A stretch of DNA of 31,823 nt from Desulfuromonadaceae bacterium UBA2294 (GTDB lineage: Bacteria; Desulfobacterota; Desulfuromonadia; Desulfuromonadales; UBA2294), in the NCBI GenBank assembly GCA_002345625.1, contig DDWE01000080.1, positions 1 through 31,823 on the forward strand, in the 5' to 3' direction. Made by a program: the position numbers and the translations under genes. Shown here in pieces: positions 1 to 8,268 of this stretch (the first letter of the stretch is position 1; each line of letters starts with the position of its first letter). A model generated the notes under the pieces. That model worked only from the letters and a program-made list of their open reading frames with translations. It did no database searches and was not told where the DNA came from.

Positions 1-24
1 GAGGCGAGCCAATTGGCTCGCCTC
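1..24. repeat. Perfect 24-bp palindrome, possible terminator stem
   Basis: Two 10-nt arms (GAGGCGAGCC and GGCTCGCCTC) flank a central AATT, giving an exactly self-complementary 24-mer. It could form a GC-rich hairpin in RNA from either strand. Only a short T-poor tail (ATCTGTTATG) follows on the plus strand, so it is not a textbook intrinsic terminator. It sits at the window edge, so the left arm may continue outside. It is probably the end of an upstream transcription unit. Confidence 0.5.
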
Positions 25-69
25 ATCTGTTATGTGCAGCGTTTGGCAACACGATTGTTTACGAATCAA

Positions 70-98
70 TTGACTGCTGGCCAGGTCTCCGGTAACAT
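70..98 (+). promoter_or_regulatory. Candidate sigma70 promoter for the isomerase/cytochrome block
   Basis: TTGACT at 70-75 (5 of 6 to the -35 consensus) is separated by exactly 17 nt from TAACAT at 93-98 (4 of 6 to the -10). The inferred start of transcription near 105 would leave a leader of about 27 nt before the ATG at 132. This is pattern recognition only. Confidence 0.5.
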
Positions 99-131
99 CA
101 GCGGTCATATCAATTTACTGGGAGATTATGT

Positions 132-1100
132 ATGCATATGCTGTCCCGTCAACTTATAGGTTTGTTTTTTGTCTTAACAGTGTCCAGCATCGTCGTGTCA
201 CCCGCCCTGGCTCAGGAGGCCGTTATCGCACGTGTCGGCAGTGTTCCGATCACAGCCTTTGATGTTGGTCGTCAACTGCAGAAGTTGATCCCGTTGCAGG
301 GGAGTTATCACAGCGGGGTTAAACCAGAAAAAATCGTCGAATTGCGGACGCAGGCGCTTGATGAGTTGATTGAACAGTCATATCTGGTCCAGTATGCCTA
401 CAGTGAAGAAATTGCTGTCAGTAAATCTGATATTGATGCAATGGTGAAGCCGTTGCGAGCACGGTTCAAGACCGATGACGCGTTTCAGGCTGCTCTCGGC
501 CAGGAGTCCGAAAAAGAGTTTCGTGCTGCTGTGGCGCGACATTTACTGGCAAAAAAAGCGCTCAAGGTTGCCGTGGATGATAAAGTGGAGATTGATGAGA
601 CGGCCCTAAAAGCTGATTTTGAAAAGAACCGGGAAAAATATATGCGACCGCGGCAATTTCGCGCCAGTCATATCCTGATCAAAGTAGATCCCGCATCGTC
701 TGCTGAAGAAAAACGGGCAAAGAAGGATCTGGCCCAGGCCCTCTATGAAAAGGCTGTCGCCGGCGAAGATTTTCATGATCTTGCTTACTATAATTCCAAC
801 GATAAAACAGCGATGGTCGGTGGCGATGTCGGTTATTTTCACCTTGGCCAGATGGATAAGGATGTCGAAGCTGTTGTTGTTAAAATGAAGGTTGGCGAAA
901 TTTCGGCACCGATTAGTACGCTCTATGGTTATGAGATTGTCAAACTGGTTGACACAAAACCGGCAACTCAACTGTCGTTTGATGACATGCGTGAAAAGCT
1001 TGTTGCCCGTGAGCGCAAGGCGCAGGCAGAGAAACTCAAAGCCGATTTGTTGCAGTCATTGCGGGCCAAGTACCCGGTGGAACACCTGAGTAGCCCGTGA
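132..1100 (+). CDS. Periplasmic peptidyl-prolyl cis-trans isomerase (parvulin/SurA-like)
   Basis: A 322-residue exported foldase. Residues 1-27 form a signal peptide ending in a PALA|Q cleavage site. Residues about 30-165 resemble the helical SurA/PrsA N-terminal chaperone region. Residues about 173-275 are a PpiC rotamase domain, recognisable by the ASHILIK strand and the GGDVGYF loop. The likely role is isomerising prolyl bonds of exported or outer-membrane proteins in the periplasm. The ATG at 132 is chosen because GGGAG (120-124) lies 7 nt upstream; the earlier ATG at 129 is out of frame. The gene overlaps the start of the NHL lipoprotein and heads the cytochrome block, which suggests it helps fold those secreted proteins (inference). 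There is no lipobox, so it is likely soluble, unlike PrsA. Confidence 0.9.
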   Translation: MHMLSRQLIGLFFVLTVSSIVVSPALAQEAVIARVGSVPITAFDVGRQLQKLIPLQGSYHSGVKPEKIVELRTQALDELIEQSYLVQYAYSEEIAVSKSDIDAMVKPLRARFKTDDAFQAALGQESEKEFRAAVARHLLAKKALKVAVDDKVEIDETALKADFEKNREKYMRPRQFRASHILIKVDPASSAEEKRAKKDLAQALYEKAVAGEDFHDLAYYNSNDKTAMVGGDVGYFHLGQMDKDVEAVVVKMKVGEISAPISTLYGYEIVKLVDTKPATQLSFDDMREKLVARERKAQAEKLKADLLQSLRAKYPVEHLSSP

Positions 1101-2134
1101 TGCCTCTTTCGGGCCGCCTTTTTATCGTTTTTGTCGTGTTGTTGCTGACCGCTTGTGCCCGTCCGGTTATGCTGCCGAGCTCTTGGCAGGACCAGGCATT
1201 AAATGCCGTCTGGCCTGCCGTGCCGCAACCTCCGCGTATCCGTCTGCTGCGCGTAGAAGGGTCTGGTCCCCCGGCACAAAAGTCAGGCGGGCGTCAATTT
1301 TTTGATTGGTTGCTCGGTGAGAATCGTAATGAGCTACCGGTGGTTTCTCCATACGGGATTACGGCAGATGGGCGCGGGCGCGTCTGGCTAGCAGACCCCG
1401 GCAGTAGCGCCGTCCACCTTTTTGACCTCGCATCCGGTGAAAGAAAGTACATTATCCGCGCCGGTGAGGTTTCTCTCGTCTCTCCGGTCGGGGTTGTATA
1501 CAATACGGCCAGCGATCAGTTGTACATTGCCGATAGTGTTCTCAATCGGGTTTTTTTGCTAACAGCCGATGGCCGTCTGATCGGAGAGCGTTTTGTTCCC
1601 GGGGGGTTTGGCCGACCGGCCGGTCTGGCACTCGATCAGGATGGTCGGCTTTATGTTGCTGATGTAACGGCTGGTCTGATTCATGTTTTTGCTGCAGACG
1701 GTCTGTTTCTACGTAGTATCGGCAGCCCGGACAATCAAGACGGCCGCTTTCGGCTTCCGATCAGTGTCGCGGTCGATGCTACCGGGCTGATTTATGTCAA
1801 TGATTCAATGAATTTTCGCATTGTAGTTTTATCACCAACCGGTGAGCTGAAATCAATTCTCGGAGAAATCGGAACCGGGATCGGTACCTTCGCCCGCCCA
1901 CGTGGCGTTGCGGTTGACTCGCATGGTCATGTCTATGTCGCTGATGCGGCATTTGACAACGTACAGATATTCGATATGGCGGGACAATTGCTTCTCTTTT
2001 TCGGCCAACCAGGAAAAGGTGCCGGCGAGTTCTGTATGCCTTCTGGCGTATATGTTGACACTGCCGATCGGATTTATCTGGCAGAGTCATGTAATCAGCG
2101 CTTTCAGGTCTTTCAGTATCTCGATTCTCGTTGA
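1100..2134 (+). CDS. NHL-repeat beta-propeller lipoprotein
   Basis: A predicted lipoprotein of 344 residues. A hydrophobic N-terminus ends in a lipobox (LLTAC, with Cys at about residue 19). From about residue 80 to the end there are six NHL-type repeats, each with a P-x-G-[VIL] start and a [IV]Y[VI]AD-type strand, enough for one six-bladed propeller. NHL propellers of this type usually act as protein- or ligand-binding scaffolds, and no catalytic residues are evident. The start is taken as ATG 1100, overlapping the upstream TGA (1098-1100); a GTG at 1097 is the alternative. NHL proteins are often encoded beside multiheme cytochromes in metal-reducing bacteria, and two cytochrome genes follow here. 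A role as a docking or structural partner of those cytochromes is inference. Confidence 0.85.
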   Translation: MPLSGRLFIVFVVLLLTACARPVMLPSSWQDQALNAVWPAVPQPPRIRLLRVEGSGPPAQKSGGRQFFDWLLGENRNELPVVSPYGITADGRGRVWLADPGSSAVHLFDLASGERKYIIRAGEVSLVSPVGVVYNTASDQLYIADSVLNRVFLLTADGRLIGERFVPGGFGRPAGLALDQDGRLYVADVTAGLIHVFAADGLFLRSIGSPDNQDGRFRLPISVAVDATGLIYVNDSMNFRIVVLSPTGELKSILGEIGTGIGTFARPRGVAVDSHGHVYVADAAFDNVQIFDMAGQLLLFFGQPGKGAGEFCMPSGVYVDTADRIYLAESCNQRFQVFQYLDSR

Positions 2135-2245
2135 GGCCATGAGTGCCGCCGTCGTCGTGCACTCTCTTTGGTGTTTTTTTTGCATGCTGTAAGCCGTATT
2201 ATGCTACATCAATTTTTCTCCGTTTTGCGGGAGAGGCCATATTAC

Positions 2246-3097
2246 ATGATCAGCAAGCATCGAAGGCTGCACGGAAGTCCTATCGTATTGACTGCTTCCG
2301 GAGTGCTACTGTTTCTTCTAATCTTTTTTCAGCCTCTGGTCATCCATGCCGAACAAAGAAAGGTTTCTGATCCTGACAACCCTCACAACCTTTCGAACAC
2401 CAGTTCCGGTATACACGCTGGTCCGTTTGAGACTGACCAGATCTGTATTTTTTGCCATGCACCACACAATTCTTCCGCTGCTGGCCCACTCTGGAATCGC
2501 CCTGAGATTACAACTGCACTTGGCGGCGGCGCCTTTCCGCTTTATGGCCACCTCGATCAGATCGTGATCGATGACACACCCGCAGCGAAATACGGTGGTA
2601 CAAACACATATCCGAATGGTTCTACCCGGTTGTGTCTCTCCTGCCATGACGGGGTGACTGCAGTGGGGACAGTCATCTCTGCCTGGGGTGGAGGCGAGAT
2701 CGCGCCGTCTCTTGGCGCAATGACGACCATGGTTGTCGATCTTTCAACCTCGCATCCGATCTCCTTTGTATACAATGATCCCGATGTCATGACCGCAGTC
2801 AACACCAAGACCCAAAATGATGCCGGTACCCTCACTGTCATTCCCGGGCAATATAAACTGCCGGCCCTCGATATCCTCGATGCTGATGGTCGTATGCAGT
2901 GTACGACCTGCCACGACCCGCATATAGATACTTATGAAGGGCCTACTGGGTACACTTTGCCGATGTGGCGGCATTATACCGGCAACGACGGCGCTGATTA
3001 CGACGACACCTGCGGGGAATGCCATATCGGTGGCGCAGGCAGTACCGGTCTGTTTCAGGACTCTTTGACCAAGGATCAGTTGCATACAATCCCTTGA
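2246..3097 (+). CDS. Tetraheme c-type cytochrome
   Basis: A 283-residue exported cytochrome with four covalent heme motifs: CIFCH (67-71), CLSCH (130-134), CTTCH (219-223) and CGECH (256-260). The N-terminus has a basic segment followed by a long hydrophobic core (about 12-34) ending at IHA|E, a signal peptide. The two CHxPH contexts (CHAPH, CHDPH) are typical of the doubled-CXXCH/cytochrome c3-like superfamily. The start is ATG 2246, supported by GGGAGAGG (2229-2236) 9 nt upstream. An upstream in-frame TTG (2168) would add 26 residues that spoil the signal peptide. It probably carries electrons in the periplasm or at the outer membrane with the downstream cytochrome. The redox partner and final acceptor cannot be told from sequence. 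Confidence 0.9.
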   Translation: MISKHRRLHGSPIVLTASGVLLFLLIFFQPLVIHAEQRKVSDPDNPHNLSNTSSGIHAGPFETDQICIFCHAPHNSSAAGPLWNRPEITTALGGGAFPLYGHLDQIVIDDTPAAKYGGTNTYPNGSTRLCLSCHDGVTAVGTVISAWGGGEIAPSLGAMTTMVVDLSTSHPISFVYNDPDVMTAVNTKTQNDAGTLTVIPGQYKLPALDILDADGRMQCTTCHDPHIDTYEGPTGYTLPMWRHYTGNDGADYDDTCGECHIGGAGSTGLFQDSLTKDQLHTIP

Positions 3098-3127
3098 TTT
3101 TTTTTTGCACTTCCTTCGGAGGATGCT

Positions 3128-4225
3128 TTGATCCGCAAATTGAATTTGTCCCTCTTGTTTCTGTGTGTGTCCATTTTCATCTGGGCCCCTACTGACGCAA
3201 TAAGCTCTGAGTCTCTGCTTCAAGGGGCGCACGCTGTCTCCAGCGTCATGCCGAAATCCTGTCGGGCCTGTCATCGCGGAATGCGTATGACTGTTACCGG
3301 TGAAGAGGCGATCTGTCTGTCCTGCCATGGTACTGATTCATCTCGCAGCCAGATGCGGAGCCGTGGTTTTCTGGTTGGCCAGACGGCTGAGTTGGCGGAC
3401 ATTTCTGCGGTTTTGGCTAAACCCTATAACCATCCGGTCCTCACCGTCGCCAATGTCCACCGGCAAATGGAAAAACTACCGGAGGAGAACGTCTCTGCTG
3501 CCCGACATGCTGAATGTGTCGATTGTCATGATCCACACCAGGTTGCTGTCGATGCCCCATTTCGTGGCATTCCAGGCCGTCGCATTGTCAATACTATCGT
3601 TGAAATCGAGCATGAATACGAGCTTTGTTATAAATGTCATGCCGATAGCGCCAATCTCCCTGGTGGTTCAACGAACAAGCGTACTGAGTTTAAAACATCC
3701 AATCGCTCCTATCACCCGGTAGAAGGGGAGGGCGCTAACTCATACGTCATCAGTCTGAAGGCGCCTTATGCGGCACGAGCTGACCACCCTGGAGATGTTT
3801 CCATTATCAGCTGTCGTGATTGTCACGGTAATGATGACCCTTCAGGTCCTCGCGGCCCACATGGTTCTAATTACGAGGGGCTATTGATTGACGCGTACGA
3901 AATGCGTGACGGTAATTCCGAAAGCCAATACGCCTATGCGCTGTGTTACCGTTGTCACGAGCGCAACAGCATCCTTGGTGATGAAAGTTTCCCCAAGCAC
4001 TCCCTTCATGTCACCGGCGGACCTTCGGGGGTCGGCACCTCCTGTTTTACCTGTCACGATGCACATGGCAGCCCCCGCTATCAGGCCCTTATACGCTTTA
4101 ATGATCAAGTTGTGCGCCCCACTGTGACAGGCAAGCTTGAATATAAAACGGTCAGTGCCTCTTCTCGCAGCGGCTCATGTACGTTGCTCTGTCATGGTGT
4201 TGAGCATCTCGATCGTTCCTATTGA
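3128..4225 (+). CDS. Multiheme c-type cytochrome (7 CXXCH plus one CX3CH)
   Basis: A 365-residue secreted cytochrome. The signal peptide covers about residues 1-24. Canonical motifs are CRACH (45-49), CLSCH (63-67), CVDCH (130-134), CYKCH (167-171), CRDCH (229-233), CYRCH (273-277) and CFTCH (306-310). An eighth, CTLLCH (351-356), has three residues between the cysteines. Several sites carry the CHDxH or CHGxD extension of the doubled-CXXCH family, and extra histidines are available as distal ligands. The start is TTG 3128 behind GGAGG (3118-3122); the ATG at 3123 stops after two codons. It follows the tetraheme gene by 30 nt and ends 18 nt before a strong terminator, so it is the last gene of the block. 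The likely role is extracytoplasmic electron transfer; the partner is unknown. Confidence 0.9.
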   Translation: MIRKLNLSLLFLCVSIFIWAPTDAISSESLLQGAHAVSSVMPKSCRACHRGMRMTVTGEEAICLSCHGTDSSRSQMRSRGFLVGQTAELADISAVLAKPYNHPVLTVANVHRQMEKLPEENVSAARHAECVDCHDPHQVAVDAPFRGIPGRRIVNTIVEIEHEYELCYKCHADSANLPGGSTNKRTEFKTSNRSYHPVEGEGANSYVISLKAPYAARADHPGDVSIISCRDCHGNDDPSGPRGPHGSNYEGLLIDAYEMRDGNSESQYAYALCYRCHERNSILGDESFPKHSLHVTGGPSGVGTSCFTCHDAHGSPRYQALIRFNDQVVRPTVTGKLEYKTVSASSRSGSCTLLCHGVEHLDRSY

Positions 4226-4243
4226 CCAACGGGTCTCCTGTCT

Positions 4244-4286
4244 AAAACGGCCGGCGCGGTTTTTTCCGTTGCCGGCCGTTTTTTTT
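4244..4286 (+). terminator. Intrinsic terminator after the cytochrome block
   Basis: A 12-nt perfect stem (AAAACGGCCGGC at 4244-4255 with GCCGGCCGTTTT at 4271-4282) encloses a 15-nt loop that can itself add a CGG/CCG pairing. The right arm runs into an uninterrupted T tract (4279-4286). It separates the cytochrome genes from the secretion genes, so the two blocks are likely transcribed independently. The remaining 116 bases before the next gene show no convincing promoter. Confidence 0.9.
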
Positions 4287-4401
4287 GGGAAGAACACGAA
4301 ATGTTTACTCGTCCGGCCGGTTATTCTTTTTATGTTTGATCGGCCAGAAACTGAAAGGTTAGCGTCGATTTTTTGCAGACGTTATGTTAATATCCGCAGC
4401 T

Positions 4402-5607
4402 ATGCCGAACTACCTTTGCAAGATTGGAACTGCGGACGGGCGCGTCGTCGAAAAAGATTTCGACGCTCTGAACCCGGGTGCTTTACGTGAGAGTTTGGAA
4501 GCTCAGGGCTTCCATGTCTTTAGTGTTCGCCGCCGGTTTTGGCAGGGCATTTCGAGCGGGAGTGGGAGTGGCCGTTTTTCCGGTCGCCGTTTCCTTTCTT
4601 TTAATCAGGAACTGGTTGTTCTCTTGCGTTCGGGTTTGCCGATTTTGCAGGTGTTGGATACCATTACTGATCGTCTAGAGTCTGGGCCCTTGTTGACTGT
4701 GTTGCGCGATATCAGGGAGTCAATTAAAGGTGGGAGTGCTCTCTCCGAGGCCTTTTCAAATTTTCCGAAATTTTTCCCGCCATTGTATGTTGCCTCTTTA
4801 CGCGCCGGTGAACGCACCGGTGATCTGGCTGTCACAATCGGTCGTTACATTGTCTACCAGCAGCGCGCGGAGAAGTTGCGTGAGAAAATTCGCAGTGCGT
4901 CCTTTTATCCGATGTTACTCACCGGATTCGTTATTATTGTTCTGCTTATTATGTTGATCTACGTTGTGCCACGGTTTACCCAAATTTATGTCGATGCGAA
5001 TGTCGAGTTGCCAATCGCGACTCGGATCGTTATATGGGTTGCTAATAGCCTGATTGCCGGTTTGCCGGTTTTGATTCCGGCCATTATCATTGGTGGCGCC
5101 CTGCTGCGCAGTTTTTTGCGTACAATGCGCGGTCGCCTGCTTCTTGATCGATTCCGGCTCATGCTCCCTTTTTTCGGTCGTCTTTCAGCTGATTATTCCC
5201 TGTCGGGTTTTTGCCGCACCCTGGGCACAACGCTCCAAAGTGGTATTCCTATTGTCCCCGCGCTCCAGATGTCACGGGGGACGTTAAACAACAGTGTATT
5301 TGAAGAAAAAATGTTGCTGGCGATTCAACGGGTCGAAGAAGGGACGTCACTTTCAGAAGCATTTGATCAGTCGTCTTTTTTTCCCGGAATTGCACTGCGT
5401 ATGATCGGTGTAGGTGAGACCAGCGGTGCTTTGCCTGACATGCTGGGAGATGTCGCTGATTACTACGAAGACGAAGTGGCGCGTCGTCTTGACCGGTTGT
5501 CGACGATGATTGAACCTGTGATCATGCTCGTTATGGGCTTGCTGATTGCGATGATTGTCGTTGCCATGTATCTGCCAATTTTTCAGCTGGGGGCGACAAT
5601 TTCATGA
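4402..5607 (+). CDS. GspF/PilC-type inner-membrane platform protein
   Basis: A 401-residue polytopic platform protein of type II secretion/type IV pilus machines. Two tandem T2SSF four-helix domains (about 65-190 and 268-390) each carry the SGLP/SGIP and G-E-x-[TS]-G signatures. Membrane segments lie at about 170-190, 218-236 and 372-394. It would sit in the inner membrane, couple to the GspE ATPase and feed pseudopilins into the growing fibre. ATG 4402 is preferred because the family begins close to a short MPxYxxK stretch; an in-frame ATG at 4384 would add six residues, and neither has a strong ribosome site. The stop overlaps the gspE start (ATGA), implying translational coupling. A poor gene-specific promoter, or one not recognised, drives the start of this unit. 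Confidence 0.92.
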   Translation: MPNYLCKIGTADGRVVEKDFDALNPGALRESLEAQGFHVFSVRRRFWQGISSGSGSGRFSGRRFLSFNQELVVLLRSGLPILQVLDTITDRLESGPLLTVLRDIRESIKGGSALSEAFSNFPKFFPPLYVASLRAGERTGDLAVTIGRYIVYQQRAEKLREKIRSASFYPMLLTGFVIIVLLIMLIYVVPRFTQIYVDANVELPIATRIVIWVANSLIAGLPVLIPAIIIGGALLRSFLRTMRGRLLLDRFRLMLPFFGRLSADYSLSGFCRTLGTTLQSGIPIVPALQMSRGTLNNSVFEEKMLLAIQRVEEGTSLSEAFDQSSFFPGIALRMIGVGETSGALPDMLGDVADYYEDEVARRLDRLSTMIEPVIMLVMGLLIAMIVVAMYLPIFQLGATIS

Positions 5608-7346
5608 CACTCGGGACACAAGGGCCCTTTGCCCGCAAAAAAATTGGCGAGATTCTGGTCTCTCTCGGTGCCATGGCCCCGGCCGAAGTCGATCTGGTCC
5701 TGGCACGGATGCCCCAGACTGGAAAGCGTTTTGGGCTGACCGCTATCGATGAGCGGGTAATCAATGAGGACATTCTCGCTCAGGCATTAGCCGAGCAGTT
5801 TCGCCTGCCATTTATCAGGCTCGATGAGTTTGTTCCGGTCACCGATCTGACGGCAGACATTTCTTCCGCTTTGCTCCTCAAATATAGGGTTCTCCCCTTG
5901 CGCAAGGAAGAAGCCGGTCTCGCAATTGCCGTTGCCGATCCGACTGATGTCGCTGCTCTTGACGAACTTGAACTTCAGCTTGAGACTCCGTTGCTGGTGC
6001 ATGTTGCCCCGGCGGGTAAAATTCAAAAAATTCTTGAACGCGGAGATCTCGGCTCGAAACAGGTTCTGCGTGAAGTTTCTGAAGACTTTAAGCTACAACT
6101 GGTCAAGGAGACTGACAAGGGCGAAGAGATTCTCTCCATTGAGAAGCTAACCGCAGACACCAGTCCGATAATCCGCCTGATTGACTCGACGTTATACGAT
6201 GCCCTGAACAAGCGCGCCAGTGATATCCATATAGAAACATCAGCTGACGGTGTTGTCGTTAAATACCGGGTGGATGGTGTCCTGTTCCGGGCGATGGATA
6301 CCCTCGATGAACGGTTCCAAGGGCCGATCATTTCCCGTATCAAGATCATGAGCGAGCTTGATATCTCAGAACGGCGGATTCCTCAGGACGGGCGTTTCAA
6401 AGTTCGTCTGGGGTCAAAATCGATCGATTTTCGTGTTTCGATCATGCCGAGTATTTTCGGGGAAGATGCTGTTATCCGTATTCTTGACAAGGAATCGATT
6501 GCCAACGACCTTAAAGGCCTGACTCTGGAGGCCCTCGGTTTTCCTGACCGAGAATTGATCCGTTTGCGGCGCATGGTACGCGAACCTTACGGGATGATTC
6601 TGGTCACCGGACCCACCGGTAGCGGTAAGACGACAACCCTCTATGCCGCCTTGTCAGAGATTAATACCGAGGATGAAAAAGTCATTACCATCGAAGACCC
6701 GGTTGAATATCAGGTTAAAGGGGTTGTGCAGATTCCGGTCAACGAAAAGAAGGGGCTGACCTTCGCCCGCGGCCTGCGTTCCGTTTTGCGACACGATCCG
6801 GATAAGATCATGGTTGGCGAAATACGTGATCCGGAAACAGCACAGATTGCCATTCAATCTGCGTTAACCGGCCATCTGGTTTTTACTACGGTTCATGCCA
6901 ATAATGTGTTTGATGTTTTGGGCCGTTTCCTGCATATGGGCATTGATGCCTACAATTTTGTTTCTTGCCTCAACTGCGTGGCCGCCCAGCGGCTGGTCCG
7001 AAAAATTTGTACCCACTGTAAGCGTCCGGTCCAGTATGATCGCCAGACACTTGAAGCCGCCGGCCTTGGAGCCCCAGCTTATCAGGATGTTACGTTCTAT
7101 GAGGGCGCCGGCTGTGATGAATGCCATGGAACCGGTTATCATGGGCGGGGTGCAATCATGGAACTGCTGGACATGACAGACCAACTCCGCGAGCTGATTG
7201 TCAGCAAGGCGCCGATTACACAGCTGAAACAAGCCGCCCGCGCAGCGGGTACCGTGTTTTTGCGTGAAGCAGCCGTTGAAAAGGTTGTTCAGGGACTGAC
7301 CACTATCCCGGAGATCAACCGGGTCACTTTCATTGAACAGGTTTGA
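5604..7346 (+). CDS. GspE/PilB-type secretion ATPase
   Basis: The 580-residue hexameric ATPase that powers pseudopilus assembly from the cytoplasmic face. The N-terminal half has an MshEN/GspE-N-like region (about 10-150). The core holds Walker A GPTGSGKT (336-343), an Asp box IEDPVE (363-368), Walker B IMVGEIRDPE (about 402-411) and a His box TGHLVFTTVHAN (422-433). A zinc-binding tetracysteine follows (C469, C472, C504, C507), as in GspE and PilB. Length and motifs are complete, so it should be active. It overlaps gspF by four bases. Nothing distinguishes GspE from PilB decisively; the neighbourhood (secretin plus two pseudopilins, PilMNO-like proteins) suggests an atypical type II system. 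Confidence 0.95.
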   Translation: MTLGTQGPFARKKIGEILVSLGAMAPAEVDLVLARMPQTGKRFGLTAIDERVINEDILAQALAEQFRLPFIRLDEFVPVTDLTADISSALLLKYRVLPLRKEEAGLAIAVADPTDVAALDELELQLETPLLVHVAPAGKIQKILERGDLGSKQVLREVSEDFKLQLVKETDKGEEILSIEKLTADTSPIIRLIDSTLYDALNKRASDIHIETSADGVVVKYRVDGVLFRAMDTLDERFQGPIISRIKIMSELDISERRIPQDGRFKVRLGSKSIDFRVSIMPSIFGEDAVIRILDKESIANDLKGLTLEALGFPDRELIRLRRMVREPYGMILVTGPTGSGKTTTLYAALSEINTEDEKVITIEDPVEYQVKGVVQIPVNEKKGLTFARGLRSVLRHDPDKIMVGEIRDPETAQIAIQSALTGHLVFTTVHANNVFDVLGRFLHMGIDAYNFVSCLNCVAAQRLVRKICTHCKRPVQYDRQTLEAAGLGAPAYQDVTFYEGAGCDECHGTGYHGRGAIMELLDMTDQLRELIVSKAPITQLKQAARAAGTVFLREAAVEKVVQGLTTIPEINRVTFIEQV

Positions 7347-7347
7347 C

Positions 7348-8259
7348 GTGATTTATCGTAACTACATAGGTCTTGATCTCCAATCGAATGCGCTTCGCGC
7401 TGTCGTTTTGCGCCGTCACCGCACGTCGGCAGAACTTGTCGCTGGCCGAGTACTCGGCCTATCTGAACACGTACTCTCCCCTGGTCAGAAATCAGCCAAT
7501 ATCCTCGATCCGGCTACATTCTCCTCGGCGGTTCGTGAGGTGCTGGACCCGATGTCTGCAGGCGAAGATCGCATTGCGTTGGCTCTGCCGGAAGCATGTG
7601 GCCGACTGTTATTGCTTCAGGTTGACACTCCGTTGAAGTCCCGGGAGGAGGGTGCCGAAGTTCTGCAATGGCATTTACGTGATACCTTGCCGCCTGAAGT
7701 GCCTGTACAGCTTGACTATCAGGTTCTTTCGCGCGACGAAAATGGACGTCAGCGGGTCGCCGTTGCCTGTGTTGCCAAACATATTTTAAGTCAATACGAA
7801 GATGTTCTTGCCGACGCCGGCTATGGTGCTGAGAGTGTTCTTTTCCGCTCTCTTTGTCAGTACAACTTTTATCGGTATCGGCTTGATCCAGGAGACGATT
7901 TTCTGCTGATTTTTGCTGAAGGGACGACCCTGACCTTTCAGGCTTATCGCAGTGGAGAACTGGTCTATCATCGCGCCAGAGAGACCGCCCTGACGCCCGA
8001 GATTGTTTTCCGTGAATTAAGTCGGGTTCTGGCCGGGGAGGGAGCGCGCCTTGGCAGCTTGCGCCGTGAAGCCGTCTATCTGCATGCTCCGGCCGATGTC
8101 TCGACTGAATTGCTCCCCGTCCTTGAGAGTCTTTTTGAACGCCCCGTCCGCCTTCTGGATATCGATCTTGCCTCCATCACGGCACGTGATGTCTCAATCT
8201 CTGCGTCACATCGGCATGATCTCATCGCGGCTATAGGTGCGGCTGAAGGGTTGATGTAG
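7348..8259 (+). CDS. PilM/GspL-like actin-fold assembly protein
   Basis: A 303-residue predicted cytoplasmic protein with the PilM/GspL-cytoplasmic (actin-like ATPase) pattern: an early IGLDLQSNALRAVVL strand-loop-strand and the LALPE strand typical of the second subdomain. PilM normally binds the N-terminal tail of PilN and links the inner-membrane complex to the ATPase. GTG 7348 is chosen since it begins 1 nt after the gspE stop and puts the nucleotide-binding motif near residue 8; a TTG at 7333 would overlap gspE by 14 bases. There is no membrane segment, so the GspL function appears split between this gene and the PilN-like gene that follows, as in type IV pili. The family assignment rests on N-terminal pattern and position. 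Confidence 0.82.
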   Translation: MIYRNYIGLDLQSNALRAVVLRRHRTSAELVAGRVLGLSEHVLSPGQKSANILDPATFSSAVREVLDPMSAGEDRIALALPEACGRLLLLQVDTPLKSREEGAEVLQWHLRDTLPPEVPVQLDYQVLSRDENGRQRVAVACVAKHILSQYEDVLADAGYGAESVLFRSLCQYNFYRYRLDPGDDFLLIFAEGTTLTFQAYRSGELVYHRARETALTPEIVFRELSRVLAGEGARLGSLRREAVYLHAPADVSTELLPVLESLFERPVRLLDIDLASITARDVSISASHRHDLIAAIGAAEGLM

Positions 8260-8268
8260 GAGCGAATG

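Noticed and set aside
44..58. Sigma54-like promoter (TGGCA then TTGT with GG-to-G spacing of 10)
   Set aside because: The invariant GC of the -12 element is GT here, and a better sigma70-type pair lies just downstream at 70-98.
2168..2245. Longer TTG-started form of the tetraheme cytochrome
   Set aside because: It adds 26 residues ahead of a good signal peptide, while ATG 2246 has a strong ribosome site.
3071..3106. Possible terminator after the tetraheme gene (imperfect hairpin then nine Ts)
   Set aside because: The stem is only six pairs with a bulge and overlaps the stop region; the next cytochrome follows closely, so at most a weak attenuator.
2744..3328. 194-codon open frame on the minus strand across the two cytochrome genes
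   Set aside because: It is antisense to two clear heme-motif genes, lacks a ribosome site and has no recognisable features.
4283..4401. Promoter for the secretion operon
   Set aside because: TTTACT and TTTTAT or TATGTT pairs were examined, but spacing or matches were too poor to support a call.
7333..7347. TTG start for the PilM-like gene
   Set aside because: It would overlap gspE by 14 bases; the GTG at 7348 fits family start and gene spacing better.
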